Shown here in pieces: positions 15,332 to 21,579 of a stretch of 21,579 nt of DNA (the first letter of the stretch is position 1; every line of letters begins with the position of its first letter). The notes under the pieces are model-generated. The model was not told where the DNA came from. It worked only from the letters and a program-made list of their open reading frames with translations, and made no database searches. The DNA is from an uncultured Sphingobium sp. (GTDB taxonomy: Bacteria > Pseudomonadota > Alphaproteobacteria > Sphingomonadales > Sphingomonadaceae): NCBI GenBank assembly GCA_946885845.1, contig CAMPHJ010000032.1:1-21579 (forward strand). Direction: 5' to 3'. The position numbers and the translations under genes were made by a program.

Positions 15332-15535
15332 TCACTCATCGATCAAATCCAGATAGGCAATGACGTCATTGTCGGTGGACAGGAACAGGCCATCCTGAAT
15401 ATCCTGCGACTGCTGCGCGGCGATGCGCAAGGCTTCATCCATCGACCCATAGAACAATGTTTCAACGCCGCCGCCCTCCTGAGAATCGCTCAGATGATAT
15501 AGGCGGACAGTGGCCGAGCCGTAGGTGGTGCGCAT
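15332..15535 (-). CDS. Small hypothetical protein, 67 residues
   Basis: A small acidic soluble protein with no Cys, signal peptide or membrane segment. It begins TTYGSATVRLYHLSDSQE, has a helix-like centre (MDEALRIAAQQSQDIQDGLF) and ends with a strand-like DNDVIAYLDLIDE. The mix of predicted strand-helix-strand suggests a compact alpha/beta fold. The ATG at 15535 has a GTGGGGA stretch nearby, a weak ribosome site. Its reading frame has coding-like composition and ends right against the shared terminator of the convergent beta-barrel gene. I do not recognise a named family; it resembles the many lineage-specific small proteins of sphingomonads. Confidence 0.7.
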   Translation of the reverse strand: MRTTYGSATVRLYHLSDSQEGGGVETLFYGSMDEALRIAAQQSQDIQDGLFLSTDNDVIAYLDLIDE

Positions 15536-15616
15536 TCCCCACTTTCGCGCGGACCCGCCGGGGATGCAAGCGATCCTCCGCTTCCCGCAAGCCTGACCCG
15601 AATGATCAGCCGCTGT

Positions 15617-16555
15617 TCAGCGGCGATCCGTCAGCTTGATACCACTGGCCAGGCGGTTGGCTCCAATCCGCACCGCGTCGTCGGTGAAATTGGCGACAAA
15701 GCTGCTGTTGCGCTGCAGACCGGGAACAAAGGAAGCGCTGTTATTCAGGATCGACAGACCGCTGCTGTCATTTTCCCGTCCTTCCGGGGCGACGGTGATG
15801 AACGCGCTGTGATTATCCTTGTCCTTGCCCTGCACCATTTCGTTGCGGCTGATTTCGCCACTGGCGCCATTGGACAGGTCAATCATATAGTTGGTCAAGC
15901 GACCGGCGCTGTCATCGAAGCTGTTGCCGGTGATGGTCACGCGGGCCGTGCGGGTCTTCAGATAATGCCCGCCATCGCCCTGATCGAACCGCGAACGAGT
16001 CACGGTCAGGCTGCCATAGCGACCGATATAGACGCCATGTGCGCAGTCCAGATCGCGGTCGCAGCGGCCCAGATGGCGGAAGGTCGAACGGTCGATGGTG
16101 ACACTGCCCTGCGGCGCGTCGCCGCTCAATATGCCTTCTTCGCTGTTACGGAACATGCTGTTGGTGACGGTCAGGTTGCCGCTTTCCAGCCTGATACCCG
16201 CCCCGTTGCCATCGGGAACGCGCAGATTCTGAAAGACAATGCCATCGACGCTGGTCGATCGGCCGCGCAGGACCAGAGCTGCCTTACCCTCGCACGGCAT
16301 GCCGTCCAGTATGACGGTTCCGGGCGTGCGCGCGCGAAAGGAAACCTCCCCAGCGTCCTGCACGGCGCACTGGGCGTAGGTGCCCGGCGCGATCAGCACG
16401 GTCCCCCGCCCTCCACCAATCGCCGCCACCGCGTCCTTCAGCGAAGCATAGCCCTGACCGCTTTCCTCCACGGTAAACGGGGTCGGGCGGCCTTGCGCCA
16501 GAGCGGTAGCACCGACGGCGGCGAAGACGAGCAGGGTCGTGGACAATATACGCAT
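15617..16555 (-). CDS. Secreted right-handed parallel beta-helix repeat protein
   Basis: A predicted exported protein of 312 residues. From the ATG at 16555 it starts with a signal peptide (RILSTTLLVFAAVGATALA before QG). The frame is open up to 16684, but the earlier part is polar and would bury the signal, so I prefer 16555; neither start has a good ribosome site. After a YASLKDAVAAIGGG segment typical of pectate-lyase-like folds come repeated coil turns of about 20-25 residues with N-x-x-F/S patterns (NLTVTNSMFRNSEEGI, SVTIDRSTFRHL, SLTVTRSRFDQG, RVTITGNSFDDS, GEISRNEMVQG). Such folds act on polysaccharides or serve as structural proteins. No catalytic residues can be named. Confidence 0.85.
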   Translation of the reverse strand: MRILSTTLLVFAAVGATALAQGRPTPFTVEESGQGYASLKDAVAAIGGGRGTVLIAPGTYAQCAVQDAGEVSFRARTPGTVILDGMPCEGKAALVLRGRSTSVDGIVFQNLRVPDGNGAGIRLESGNLTVTNSMFRNSEEGILSGDAPQGSVTIDRSTFRHLGRCDRDLDCAHGVYIGRYGSLTVTRSRFDQGDGGHYLKTRTARVTITGNSFDDSAGRLTNYMIDLSNGASGEISRNEMVQGKDKDNHSAFITVAPEGRENDSSGLSILNNSASFVPGLQRNSSFVANFTDDAVRIGANRLASGIKLTDRR

Positions 16556-16728
16556 GGCAGGCGGCATAGGCGCGCATATCGACCCGGCCAATGCGAACTC
16601 GTGGTTAACAAAATGCTGTTCCGGGATGGGACAGGTTCGACGGTCGTTATGAAAGAAGCGATGCGACAGATAAGCGCGCGGCATTGGGTTGGCGGCGACG
16701 CGCAGCCGGGTTACTCTTGGTGCCCGCC

Positions 16729-18225
16729 ATGACCATGCCTGCTTCCCCAGCCCGTCCGATCCTGACCTGCCTGATGTCGGGCGCTATGGCGTTGGGCGCA
16801 GTGATGCTGGGCTCATGCTCGCAAAAGGCGAGCGGGCCTGTGATCGTCAGCGTCATCGGCGCGCGAACGGAACTGGCCAAGCCACTGGATCATCTGCCCG
16901 CACCGGCGGCGAAACTGATGCTGGAATCGACAGCGCAGGGACTGGTGGCTTTCGACGCGAGCGGCGACATATTGCCCGCGCTGGCGCAGCGCTGGATCGT
17001 GGAGGATGACGGTCGCAGCTATATCTTCCGCCTGCGCCGCGCAGTCTGGCCGGATGGCGACAAGGTGACCGCCAGCGAGGTGGCACGATTGCTGAGCGCG
17101 CGCATCGATACGCTGCGACGGCTGGACCCCGAAGGACCGCTGGATGTGGTGGAGGCGGTGGTCCCAATGACCGGCGAGGTGATCGAGATCCGCTTGACCG
17201 CGCCGCGCCCTTATTTGCTACAGATGCTGGCCCAGCCGCAAATGGCCATCCTGTCACGGGAAGGCGGAACCGGACCATATGCCGCGACATCCTGGGGCAA
17301 GGCGCTGTTGCTGAAGCCGGTCGATCCGACATCCGATGACGAAGAGGAGGAAGGGGCGCCCGCCCCCTGGCGAACCCGCATAGTGCGGGCGGAACGGGCG
17401 GAAATGGCCATCATCCGCTTTCGTGAGAATATGACGGCTATGGTGCTGGGCGGACGATTCGCGGACCTTCCGCTGCTGCTGCCCGCCGGCGTCGACAAGG
17501 ACGCAGTTCGAATCGATCCAGTCCAGGGGTTGCTGGGGTTGGCGGTAACTGGAAAGGGCAAGCTGCTGGACGATGACGATGTAAGGCAGGCGATCAACAT
17601 GACGATCGATCGCAGCCAGTTGCCCAACCTGTTTCCGCTGGGCGGGTGGGCCGTCACCGAACAGATTGTTCCAGCGCAGATGGACCTTCCCGCGCCGCCT
17701 GCCCGTCCGGCCTGGGCGCAACTGTCGCTGGAGGACAGGCGGGCGCAGGGGCGGGCCGCGATAGCACGATGGCGCAGTGAAAATGGCGACCCACCTATGC
17801 TCAAGGTCGCCTTGCCAAAGGGGCCGGGCGCAACGACGCTATTCGCGCTGATCCGCCATAATCTTGGGCTGATTGGGCTGGGTGCCGACCGGGTGGGCCT
17901 GAAGGATGACGCCGACCTGCGGCTGGTGGATGAGGTAGCGGCTTATGATAGCGCCCTATGGTATCTTGGCCGGATCGGCTGCGCGCGGAAAGTGCATTGT
18001 TCTGCCCAAGCGGACGCACAGTTACAGGCGGCAGGCCTGGCGACCAGCGCCGCCGAACGCATGGCACGAGTGGCGCAGGCCGAAGCGATGATGCAGGCGC
18101 ATAATGGCTATATCGCATTGGGCGCGCCGGTGCGCTGGTCGCTGGTGACGCGGCGGCTCACCGGATTCATGCCGTCGCCCCGTGCCCGTCACCCATTGAA
18201 CCACCTGTTCCCCAGCCCCAATTAA
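16729..18225 (+). CDS. ABC transporter substrate-binding lipoprotein, peptide/nickel (SBP family 5) type
   Basis: A 498-residue family 5 solute-binding protein. The N-terminus has a hydrophobic signal and lipobox LGSC with lipid Cys30. Family features follow: LMLESTAQGLVAFDASGDIL and LPALAQRWIVEDDGRSYIF, RLRRAVWPDGDKVTASEVAR, then the later DDDVRQAINMTIDR segment. An acidic insert, DDEEEEGAPAP, lies around the middle. The frame can begin at a TTG at 16684, but the ATG at 16729 gives a proper lipoprotein signal; no clear ribosome site is seen. No permease or ATPase genes are adjacent, so it is an orphan and may have a non-transport role. A DUF4112 gene follows 19 bases later. Confidence 0.88.
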   Translation: MTMPASPARPILTCLMSGAMALGAVMLGSCSQKASGPVIVSVIGARTELAKPLDHLPAPAAKLMLESTAQGLVAFDASGDILPALAQRWIVEDDGRSYIFRLRRAVWPDGDKVTASEVARLLSARIDTLRRLDPEGPLDVVEAVVPMTGEVIEIRLTAPRPYLLQMLAQPQMAILSREGGTGPYAATSWGKALLLKPVDPTSDDEEEEGAPAPWRTRIVRAERAEMAIIRFRENMTAMVLGGRFADLPLLLPAGVDKDAVRIDPVQGLLGLAVTGKGKLLDDDDVRQAINMTIDRSQLPNLFPLGGWAVTEQIVPAQMDLPAPPARPAWAQLSLEDRRAQGRAAIARWRSENGDPPMLKVALPKGPGATTLFALIRHNLGLIGLGADRVGLKDDADLRLVDEVAAYDSALWYLGRIGCARKVHCSAQADAQLQAAGLATSAAERMARVAQAEAMMQAHNGYIALGAPVRWSLVTRRLTGFMPSPRARHPLNHLFPSPN

Positions 18226-18244
18226 GGCGGCAGGAGGAACGTTG

Positions 18245-18667
18245 ATGCCATTATCGCAAGATCAGTTCGACCGCATGGTGCGCGACCTGCCCGGCTTTGG
18301 CCGCGACCCCGCGTCGATCCGGCGGAGGATCGAAGCGATGGAAGCCATGCTGGAAGGACTGTTCGTCATTCCCGGCACCAACCGGCGCGTAGGCCTGGAC
18401 AGTCTGGTGGGCCTGATCCCGATCATCGGCGACTTTGCCACGGCGGCGATGGGCGGATGGATCATATGGGAAGCACGAAACCTGGGCATGTCGAAATGGC
18501 AGCTGACGCGCATGGCCGCCAATGTCGGCGTCGATACGCTGGTGGGCGCAATCCCATTCGCCGGGGATATTTTCGATTTCCTTTACAAATCCAACACCAA
18601 AAACCTGCGGATCATCCGCAAACATCTGGACCGGCATCACCCATCGACTGCGACGATTGACGGATAG
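18245..18667 (+). CDS. DUF4112 domain-containing membrane protein
   Basis: A 140-residue DUF4112 protein. Two hydrophobic, likely membrane-inserted segments are built on a repeated motif: LDSLVGLIPIIGDFATAAM and VDTLVGAIPFAGDIFDFLY, both of the form D-x-LVG-x-IP-x-x-GD. This is an internal duplication. The N-terminus is helical and charged, and the C-terminus is basic (RIIRKHLDRHH). The family is common in bacteria with no assigned function. Start at the ATG at 18245, with AGGAGG (18232-18237) seven bases before it; a TTG immediately upstream is a worse choice. Likely co-transcribed with the substrate-binding lipoprotein. Confidence 0.92.
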   Translation: MPLSQDQFDRMVRDLPGFGRDPASIRRRIEAMEAMLEGLFVIPGTNRRVGLDSLVGLIPIIGDFATAAMGGWIIWEARNLGMSKWQLTRMAANVGVDTLVGAIPFAGDIFDFLYKSNTKNLRIIRKHLDRHHPSTATIDG

Positions 18668-18673
18668 CGGTCG

Positions 18674-19483
18674 CTAATTTGCCGGAGCCGGGGCGTTGGG
18701 ATCAAGATCCAGCTTCAACGCCGGTCGGGGCGACGGTGCGGCGCGCCTTTTTGCCGGCAATATATTAGGTCCCGGCTGAATGCGCAGGCGCGCGCCGTCC
18801 GGTGCGCCGCGCTGACTACTGGGGCAACGGGCATAGTCCATCGCCCGATCCATGCAGAGCCTCACCTCGCTCAGCCAGCCGCCGCGCGCGGTCTTCACCC
18901 GGATCATGTGAGGCTTCAGCCCTTTATTGAGGCGGGCGAATTCCGCGGCCAACTGTCCTGCGGTCAGGCCTTGTCGGCGGGCCAACACCGTCATGTTCGG
19001 ATAACGGATCGCCTCATGAAAGGCGCGCCCCAGATTGAAATAGAGTTCGGGCCGCGTCGTCATGCAGGTCCCATGCTTTGCCCACTCATGCTGGAGCAAC
19101 TGGACCGAAGGGGTCGTGCAAAGATTCTGACGGATGACCGCGCGCGGCAGTAGCTGGGCCGGGCGGCAATATTGCGGCCAGTCCCGCCCTGCGCCTTCGG
19201 GCCAAAGGCCGTGCAGCACGAACCCGAACTGGCCATTGCGACCACCGCACTGAAAGGCGCTGTCCGCCCCGCGCGCAGTAGCGCAATATTGCGGCGACCA
19301 GCTGAGCGCGAGCGTATAACCGGCGGCGGGCAACATCCGGCGCGGCTCGCTGTGGGACGGCAGTTCAGGCCGGGGGCGCGGCGGTTGACTGGAAACCGAG
19401 CAATAGGCCGCCTGCGCCAGCACCGGAACAGGGCTGCTCAGCATCAAAAGAGCCACCAGCCATTTGAGGTCTATCCCACGCAA
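18674..19483 (-). CDS. Secreted ribonuclease T2 family protein
   Basis: RNase T2 enzymes cleave RNA through 2',3'-cyclic phosphates. This 269-residue protein has both conserved active-site segments: CAS1 FVLHGLWPE (His91) and CAS2 HEWAKHGTC (His132, Glu133, His137, followed by Cys140). A signal peptide (LKWLVALLMLSSPVPVLAQ) places it in the periplasm or outside, where it may scavenge RNA. Many Cys residues suggest disulfides. A Pro/Ala/Arg-rich tail of about 50 residues follows the domain. The first codon in frame is TTG at 19483 (a stop lies six codons upstream), with AGGAG about twelve bases before it; Met14 would shorten the signal. It converges on DUF4112 with six bases between stops. Confidence 0.93.
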   Translation of the reverse strand: MRGIDLKWLVALLMLSSPVPVLAQAAYCSVSSQPPRPRPELPSHSEPRRMLPAAGYTLALSWSPQYCATARGADSAFQCGGRNGQFGFVLHGLWPEGAGRDWPQYCRPAQLLPRAVIRQNLCTTPSVQLLQHEWAKHGTCMTTRPELYFNLGRAFHEAIRYPNMTVLARRQGLTAGQLAAEFARLNKGLKPHMIRVKTARGGWLSEVRLCMDRAMDYARCPSSQRGAPDGARLRIQPGPNILPAKRRAAPSPRPALKLDLDPNAPAPAN

Positions 19484-19494
19484 ATCCGATCGGC

Positions 19495-19514
19495 GCTCCT
19501 ACAAAGGCAGGAGC
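19495..19514. repeat. Palindromic hairpin, REP-like intergenic element
   Basis: GCTCCT (19495-19500), an 8-base loop, then AGGAGC (19509-19514), followed by GCCCAGCCCCC and a looser GGCGGGAATCCTGC stretch to about 19551. Elements centred on CTCCTGC...GCAGGAGCCCAG recur between genes of sphingomonads, as I recall them. This copy is degenerate and supplies the AGGAG ahead of the RNase T2 start. Confidence 0.5.
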
Positions 19515-19574
19515 CCAGCCCCCAATTTTGGCGGGAATCCTGCACATCATGATCGATGCCACCAGCAACTGCCT

Positions 19575-20423
19575 TCACGCAAAGGCGAAGTCCAGGCCGA
19601 TGTCCGCAGCGGGCGCCGACTGGGTCAACCGACCGACGCTGATATAGGTGACGCCGGTTTCGGCCTTGGCTCGGATGGTCTGGAGCGTAACGCCACCTGA
19701 CGCTTCGGTCGGCGCCCGCCCCCCGACCAGCGCGACCGCGCCGCGCAGGGTGGGCGCGTCCATATTGTCCAGCAGCAAATGAGTGGCCCCGGCGGCAAGC
19801 GCAGGTTCGATCTGGTCGACGCGATCCACTTCTACGATGATGCTCTTGATGCCAGCGGCGGTGGCGCGGCGCACGGCTTCCTCGATGGAGCCTGCGACCG
19901 CAACATGATTGTCCTTGATCATCGCCGCATCCCACAGGCCCATGCGATGATTGGTCGCACCGCCCTGCCGCGTCGCATATTTTTCCAGCATGCGCAGGCC
20001 AGGTATGGTCTTGCGCGTATCGAGCAGGGTCGCACCCGTGCCCATGACCGCATCGACATAGGCGCGGGTCATTGTGGCGATCCCTGTCAGGTGCTGGACC
20101 GTATTGAGCGCGGACCGCTCCGCCGTCAGCATGGCGCGCGCCTTGCCCCGGATGCGCATGATGTCGGTGCCGGGAGCGACGCTTTCACCGTCCTGCTTCA
20201 GCAGCACGATCTCCACATCCGGGTCGAGCGCGCGGAAGAAGGCTGCGGCGATGGGAAGACCCGCCAGCGTCACCGCGTCGCGGCTGTCCATCACGCCGTC
20301 AAAAATCGCGTCAGCCGGGATCACCGCCTCACTGGTGACATCGCGACCATCGGGGCCAAGGTCTTCGGCAAGCGTTGAGGCGATGAAGGCGTCAAGGTCG
20401 AAGCCAGGCAAGGTAAAGGTCAT
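19575..20423 (-). CDS. nadC: Nicotinate-nucleotide pyrophosphorylase (carboxylating), quinolinate phosphoribosyltransferase
   Basis: NadC converts quinolinate and PRPP to nicotinate mononucleotide in NAD synthesis. The 282-residue protein has the family motifs: LAEDLGPDGRDVTSEAVIP at the N-terminus, LNTVQHLTGIATMTRAYVD, TRKTIPGLRMLEKYA, then HRMGLWDAAMIKDNH with the phosphate/substrate Lys and His, and EASGGVTLQTI and YISVGRLTQSAPA. I start it at the ATG at 20423, which begins MTFTLPGFD and has GAGGGA just before it. The frame extends to an ATG at 20450, adding MFNMDAEGP, with a poorer ribosome site. It is downstream of nadA with 124 bases between. Confidence 0.95.
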   Translation of the reverse strand: MTFTLPGFDLDAFIASTLAEDLGPDGRDVTSEAVIPADAIFDGVMDSRDAVTLAGLPIAAAFFRALDPDVEIVLLKQDGESVAPGTDIMRIRGKARAMLTAERSALNTVQHLTGIATMTRAYVDAVMGTGATLLDTRKTIPGLRMLEKYATRQGGATNHRMGLWDAAMIKDNHVAVAGSIEEAVRRATAAGIKSIIVEVDRVDQIEPALAAGATHLLLDNMDAPTLRGAVALVGGRAPTEASGGVTLQTIRAKAETGVTYISVGRLTQSAPAADIGLDFAFA

Positions 20424-20451
20424 GGGTCCCTCGGCATCCATATTGAACATC

Positions 20452-20523
20452 CGCTCGCCCTGGGCCTGTCGAAGGGTCCTGCTTCTTTACGAAGGAAGGA
20501 ACTTCGAAAGCTCAGCCCGAACG
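20452..20523. repeat. Imperfect inverted repeat (REP/BIME-like) between nadA and nadC
   Basis: The left arm CGCTCGCCCTGGGCCTGTCG runs on to AAGGG (20452-20476). The right arm, 20501-20523, starts ACTTCGAAAGCTCAGCC; its reverse complement matches the left arm at most positions. The middle (20477-20500) contains a further inner pair (CTTC...GAAG), so the whole can fold as a long hairpin. The left arm resembles the CGTTCGCCCTGAGCTTGTCGAAGGG element I know as very frequent in sphingomonad genomes. It lies entirely between the two genes. Confidence 0.75.
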
Positions 20524-20547
20524 TCTTTAGCTGTTGCTCAAGGCAGA

Positions 20548-21534
20548 TCAGCGATTGCCCACGTCGCCCTTGCCCACCGTACCGCTCGCCATCTCCAGCA
20601 TCCGGTCGAGGCTCTTCTTCGCGGCAAGGCGCAGCCCTTCCTCCATCTCGATGCGCGGCTGCAGATCGCGGAGCGACAAATACAGCTTTTCCATCGTATT
20701 GAGCGCCATATAGGGGCAGATGTTGCAGTTGCAGTTGCCGTCCGCTCCGGGCGCGCCGATGAAATTCTTGTCCGGCACGGACTTGCGCATCTGGTGAATG
20801 ATGTGCGGCTCGGTCGCGACGATCAATGTGTCGCCAGGCATCGTCTTGGCATATTGCAGGATGCCGCTGGTCGACCCGACATAGTCGGCATGATCGACGA
20901 TATAGGGCGGGCATTCAGGATGCGCGGCGATGGGCGCTTCGGGATGCTGGGCCTTCAGCTTCAGCAACTCCGTCTCGCTGAACGCCTCATGCACGATGCA
21001 GACGCCAGGCCATAGCAGCATGTCGCGGTTGAACTTGCGCTTCAGATAGCCGCCCAGATGCTTGTCGGGACCAAAGATGATCTTTTGGTCGCGCGGGATC
21101 TGGCTCAGGATCATTTCCGCCGAAGAACTGGTGACGATGATGTCGGACAGCGCCTTCACCTCGGCGGAACAGTTGATGTAGCTGAGCGCGATATGATCGG
21201 GATGCGCCTCGCGGAACGCCTTGAACTGGGCTGGAGGACAGCTATCCTCCAGCGAGCAGCCTGCGTCCATGTCGGGCAGCACAACGATCTTTTCCGGGCT
21301 CAATATCTTCGCGGTCTCGGCCATGAACCGCACGCCGCAGAAAGCGATGACCTCCGCATCGGTCTCCGCCGCCTTGCGCGAAAGCTCTAGGGAGTCGCCC
21401 ACGAAATCCGACAAATCCTGAATTTCCGGCTTCTGGTAATAATGGCCAAGGATGACGGCGTTGCGTTCCTTGCGCAGCCGGTCGATTTCCGCGCGCAGGT
21501 CGGTTCCCTGTGGGATTCCAGTGATGGCGTTCAT
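20548..21534 (-). CDS. nadA: Quinolinate synthase A
   Basis: NadA condenses iminoaspartate with dihydroxyacetone phosphate to quinolinate using a [4Fe-4S] cluster. The 328-residue protein shows NAVILGHYYQKPEIQDLSDF, the cluster candidates Cys93 (DMDAGCSLEDSC), Cys179 (WPGVCIVHEAF) and Cys273 (CNCNICPYMALN), spaced as in known NadA proteins, plus GSTSGILQYAK and VATEPHIIHQMRK. The ATG has GAGGAG and AGGGAC upstream. Its ATG overlaps the TGA of a preceding reading frame (ATGA), so it is not the first gene of its transcript. nadB is not seen between nadA and nadC. Confidence 0.96.
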   Translation of the reverse strand: MNAITGIPQGTDLRAEIDRLRKERNAVILGHYYQKPEIQDLSDFVGDSLELSRKAAETDAEVIAFCGVRFMAETAKILSPEKIVVLPDMDAGCSLEDSCPPAQFKAFREAHPDHIALSYINCSAEVKALSDIIVTSSSAEMILSQIPRDQKIIFGPDKHLGGYLKRKFNRDMLLWPGVCIVHEAFSETELLKLKAQHPEAPIAAHPECPPYIVDHADYVGSTSGILQYAKTMPGDTLIVATEPHIIHQMRKSVPDKNFIGAPGADGNCNCNICPYMALNTMEKLYLSLRDLQPRIEMEEGLRLAAKKSLDRMLEMASGTVGKGDVGNR

Positions 21535-21579
21535 GTCCCTAACTCCTCACGGGCCTTGTCGAGCGCGGACCTAGCGGTC
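21531..21579 (-). CDS. 3' end of an unidentified upstream gene coupled to nadA
   Basis: On the minus strand a frame enters from outside the window and ends TARSALDKAREELGT then TGA, with the stop overlapping the nadA ATG in an ATGA. The helical, Ala/Glu/Lys-rich tail looks like a genuine protein C-terminus, but 15 residues are too few to identify it. Partial by window truncation only. Confidence 0.55.
   Translation of the reverse strand, partial: TARSALDKAREELGT

Noticed and set aside
15609..15624. GCCGCTG/CAGCGGC hairpin over the stop of the beta-helix gene
   Set aside because: No T run follows on either strand and the 2-base loop is too tight, so it is not supported as a terminator.
15602..16732. 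376-codon open frame opposite the beta-helix gene
   Set aside because: The minus strand has a signal peptide and beta-helix coils; the plus frame has no domain.
19365..19568. 67-codon minus-strand frame starting MLVASIMMCRIPAKIGG
   Set aside because: The IPAK...WAPAFVGAP pattern is the kind of translation produced by intergenic palindromic repeats, and the rest overlaps RNase T2 in another frame.

Overview
The window looks like chromosomal, core-genome DNA from a high-GC alphaproteobacterium of the order Sphingomonadales, probably Sphingobium- or Sphingomonas-like. The basis is the gene content: a DUF1476 gene beside ibaG and a CGFS glutaredoxin, hrcA-grpE divergent from rph-rdgB-hemW, a long alphaproteobacterial-type isocitrate lyase, and short palindromic intergenic repeats I associate with sphingomonads. 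The genus is an inference. I see no rRNA, tRNA, CRISPR array, prophage, integrase or insertion sequence.

Layout. 1-1700 (+): a YbjQ-family protein, yebC and ruvC. 1687-4292 (-): a DUF2218 protein, hrcA-grpE with a strong terminator, and a DUF6438 lipoprotein. 4389-7074 (+): rph, rdgB and hemW (RNA processing, nucleotide-pool cleaning, heme/radical-SAM). 7118-8084 (-): DUF1476 (ATP synthase zeta-like), ibaG and grxD. 8142-11068 (-): a glutathione S-transferase, then leuC, an unlisted 37-codon gene and leuD, the last three overlapping stop-to-start. 11222-12990 (-): isocitrate lyase aceA followed by an unlisted 50-codon gene and a terminator. 13125-14525 (+): an ScfR/RamB-type regulator divergent from aceA. 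14735-15268 (+): a small outer-membrane beta-barrel. 15332-16555 (-): a 67-aa unknown and a secreted parallel beta-helix protein. 16729-18667 (+): an orphan peptide-type substrate-binding lipoprotein with a DUF4112 membrane protein. 18674-21579 (-): RNase T2, nadC, nadA and the 3' tail of one more gene.

The gene groups make sense as small units: heat-shock control (HrcA/GrpE), iron-sulfur handling (IbaG/Grx), leucine synthesis (LeuCD), the glyoxylate shunt with its probable regulator (AceA/ScfR), and NAD synthesis (NadA/NadC). No intergenic stretch exceeds 300 bases; the longest is about 209 bases (14526-14734).

I do not see a clearly new multi-gene system. The most novel items are two short genes below usual annotation size (8735-8848 between leuC and leuD, and 11222-11374 after aceA), a triple AGTTG repeat on the aceA/scfR promoter region, and an inverted repeat with two competing folds between rph and rdgB.
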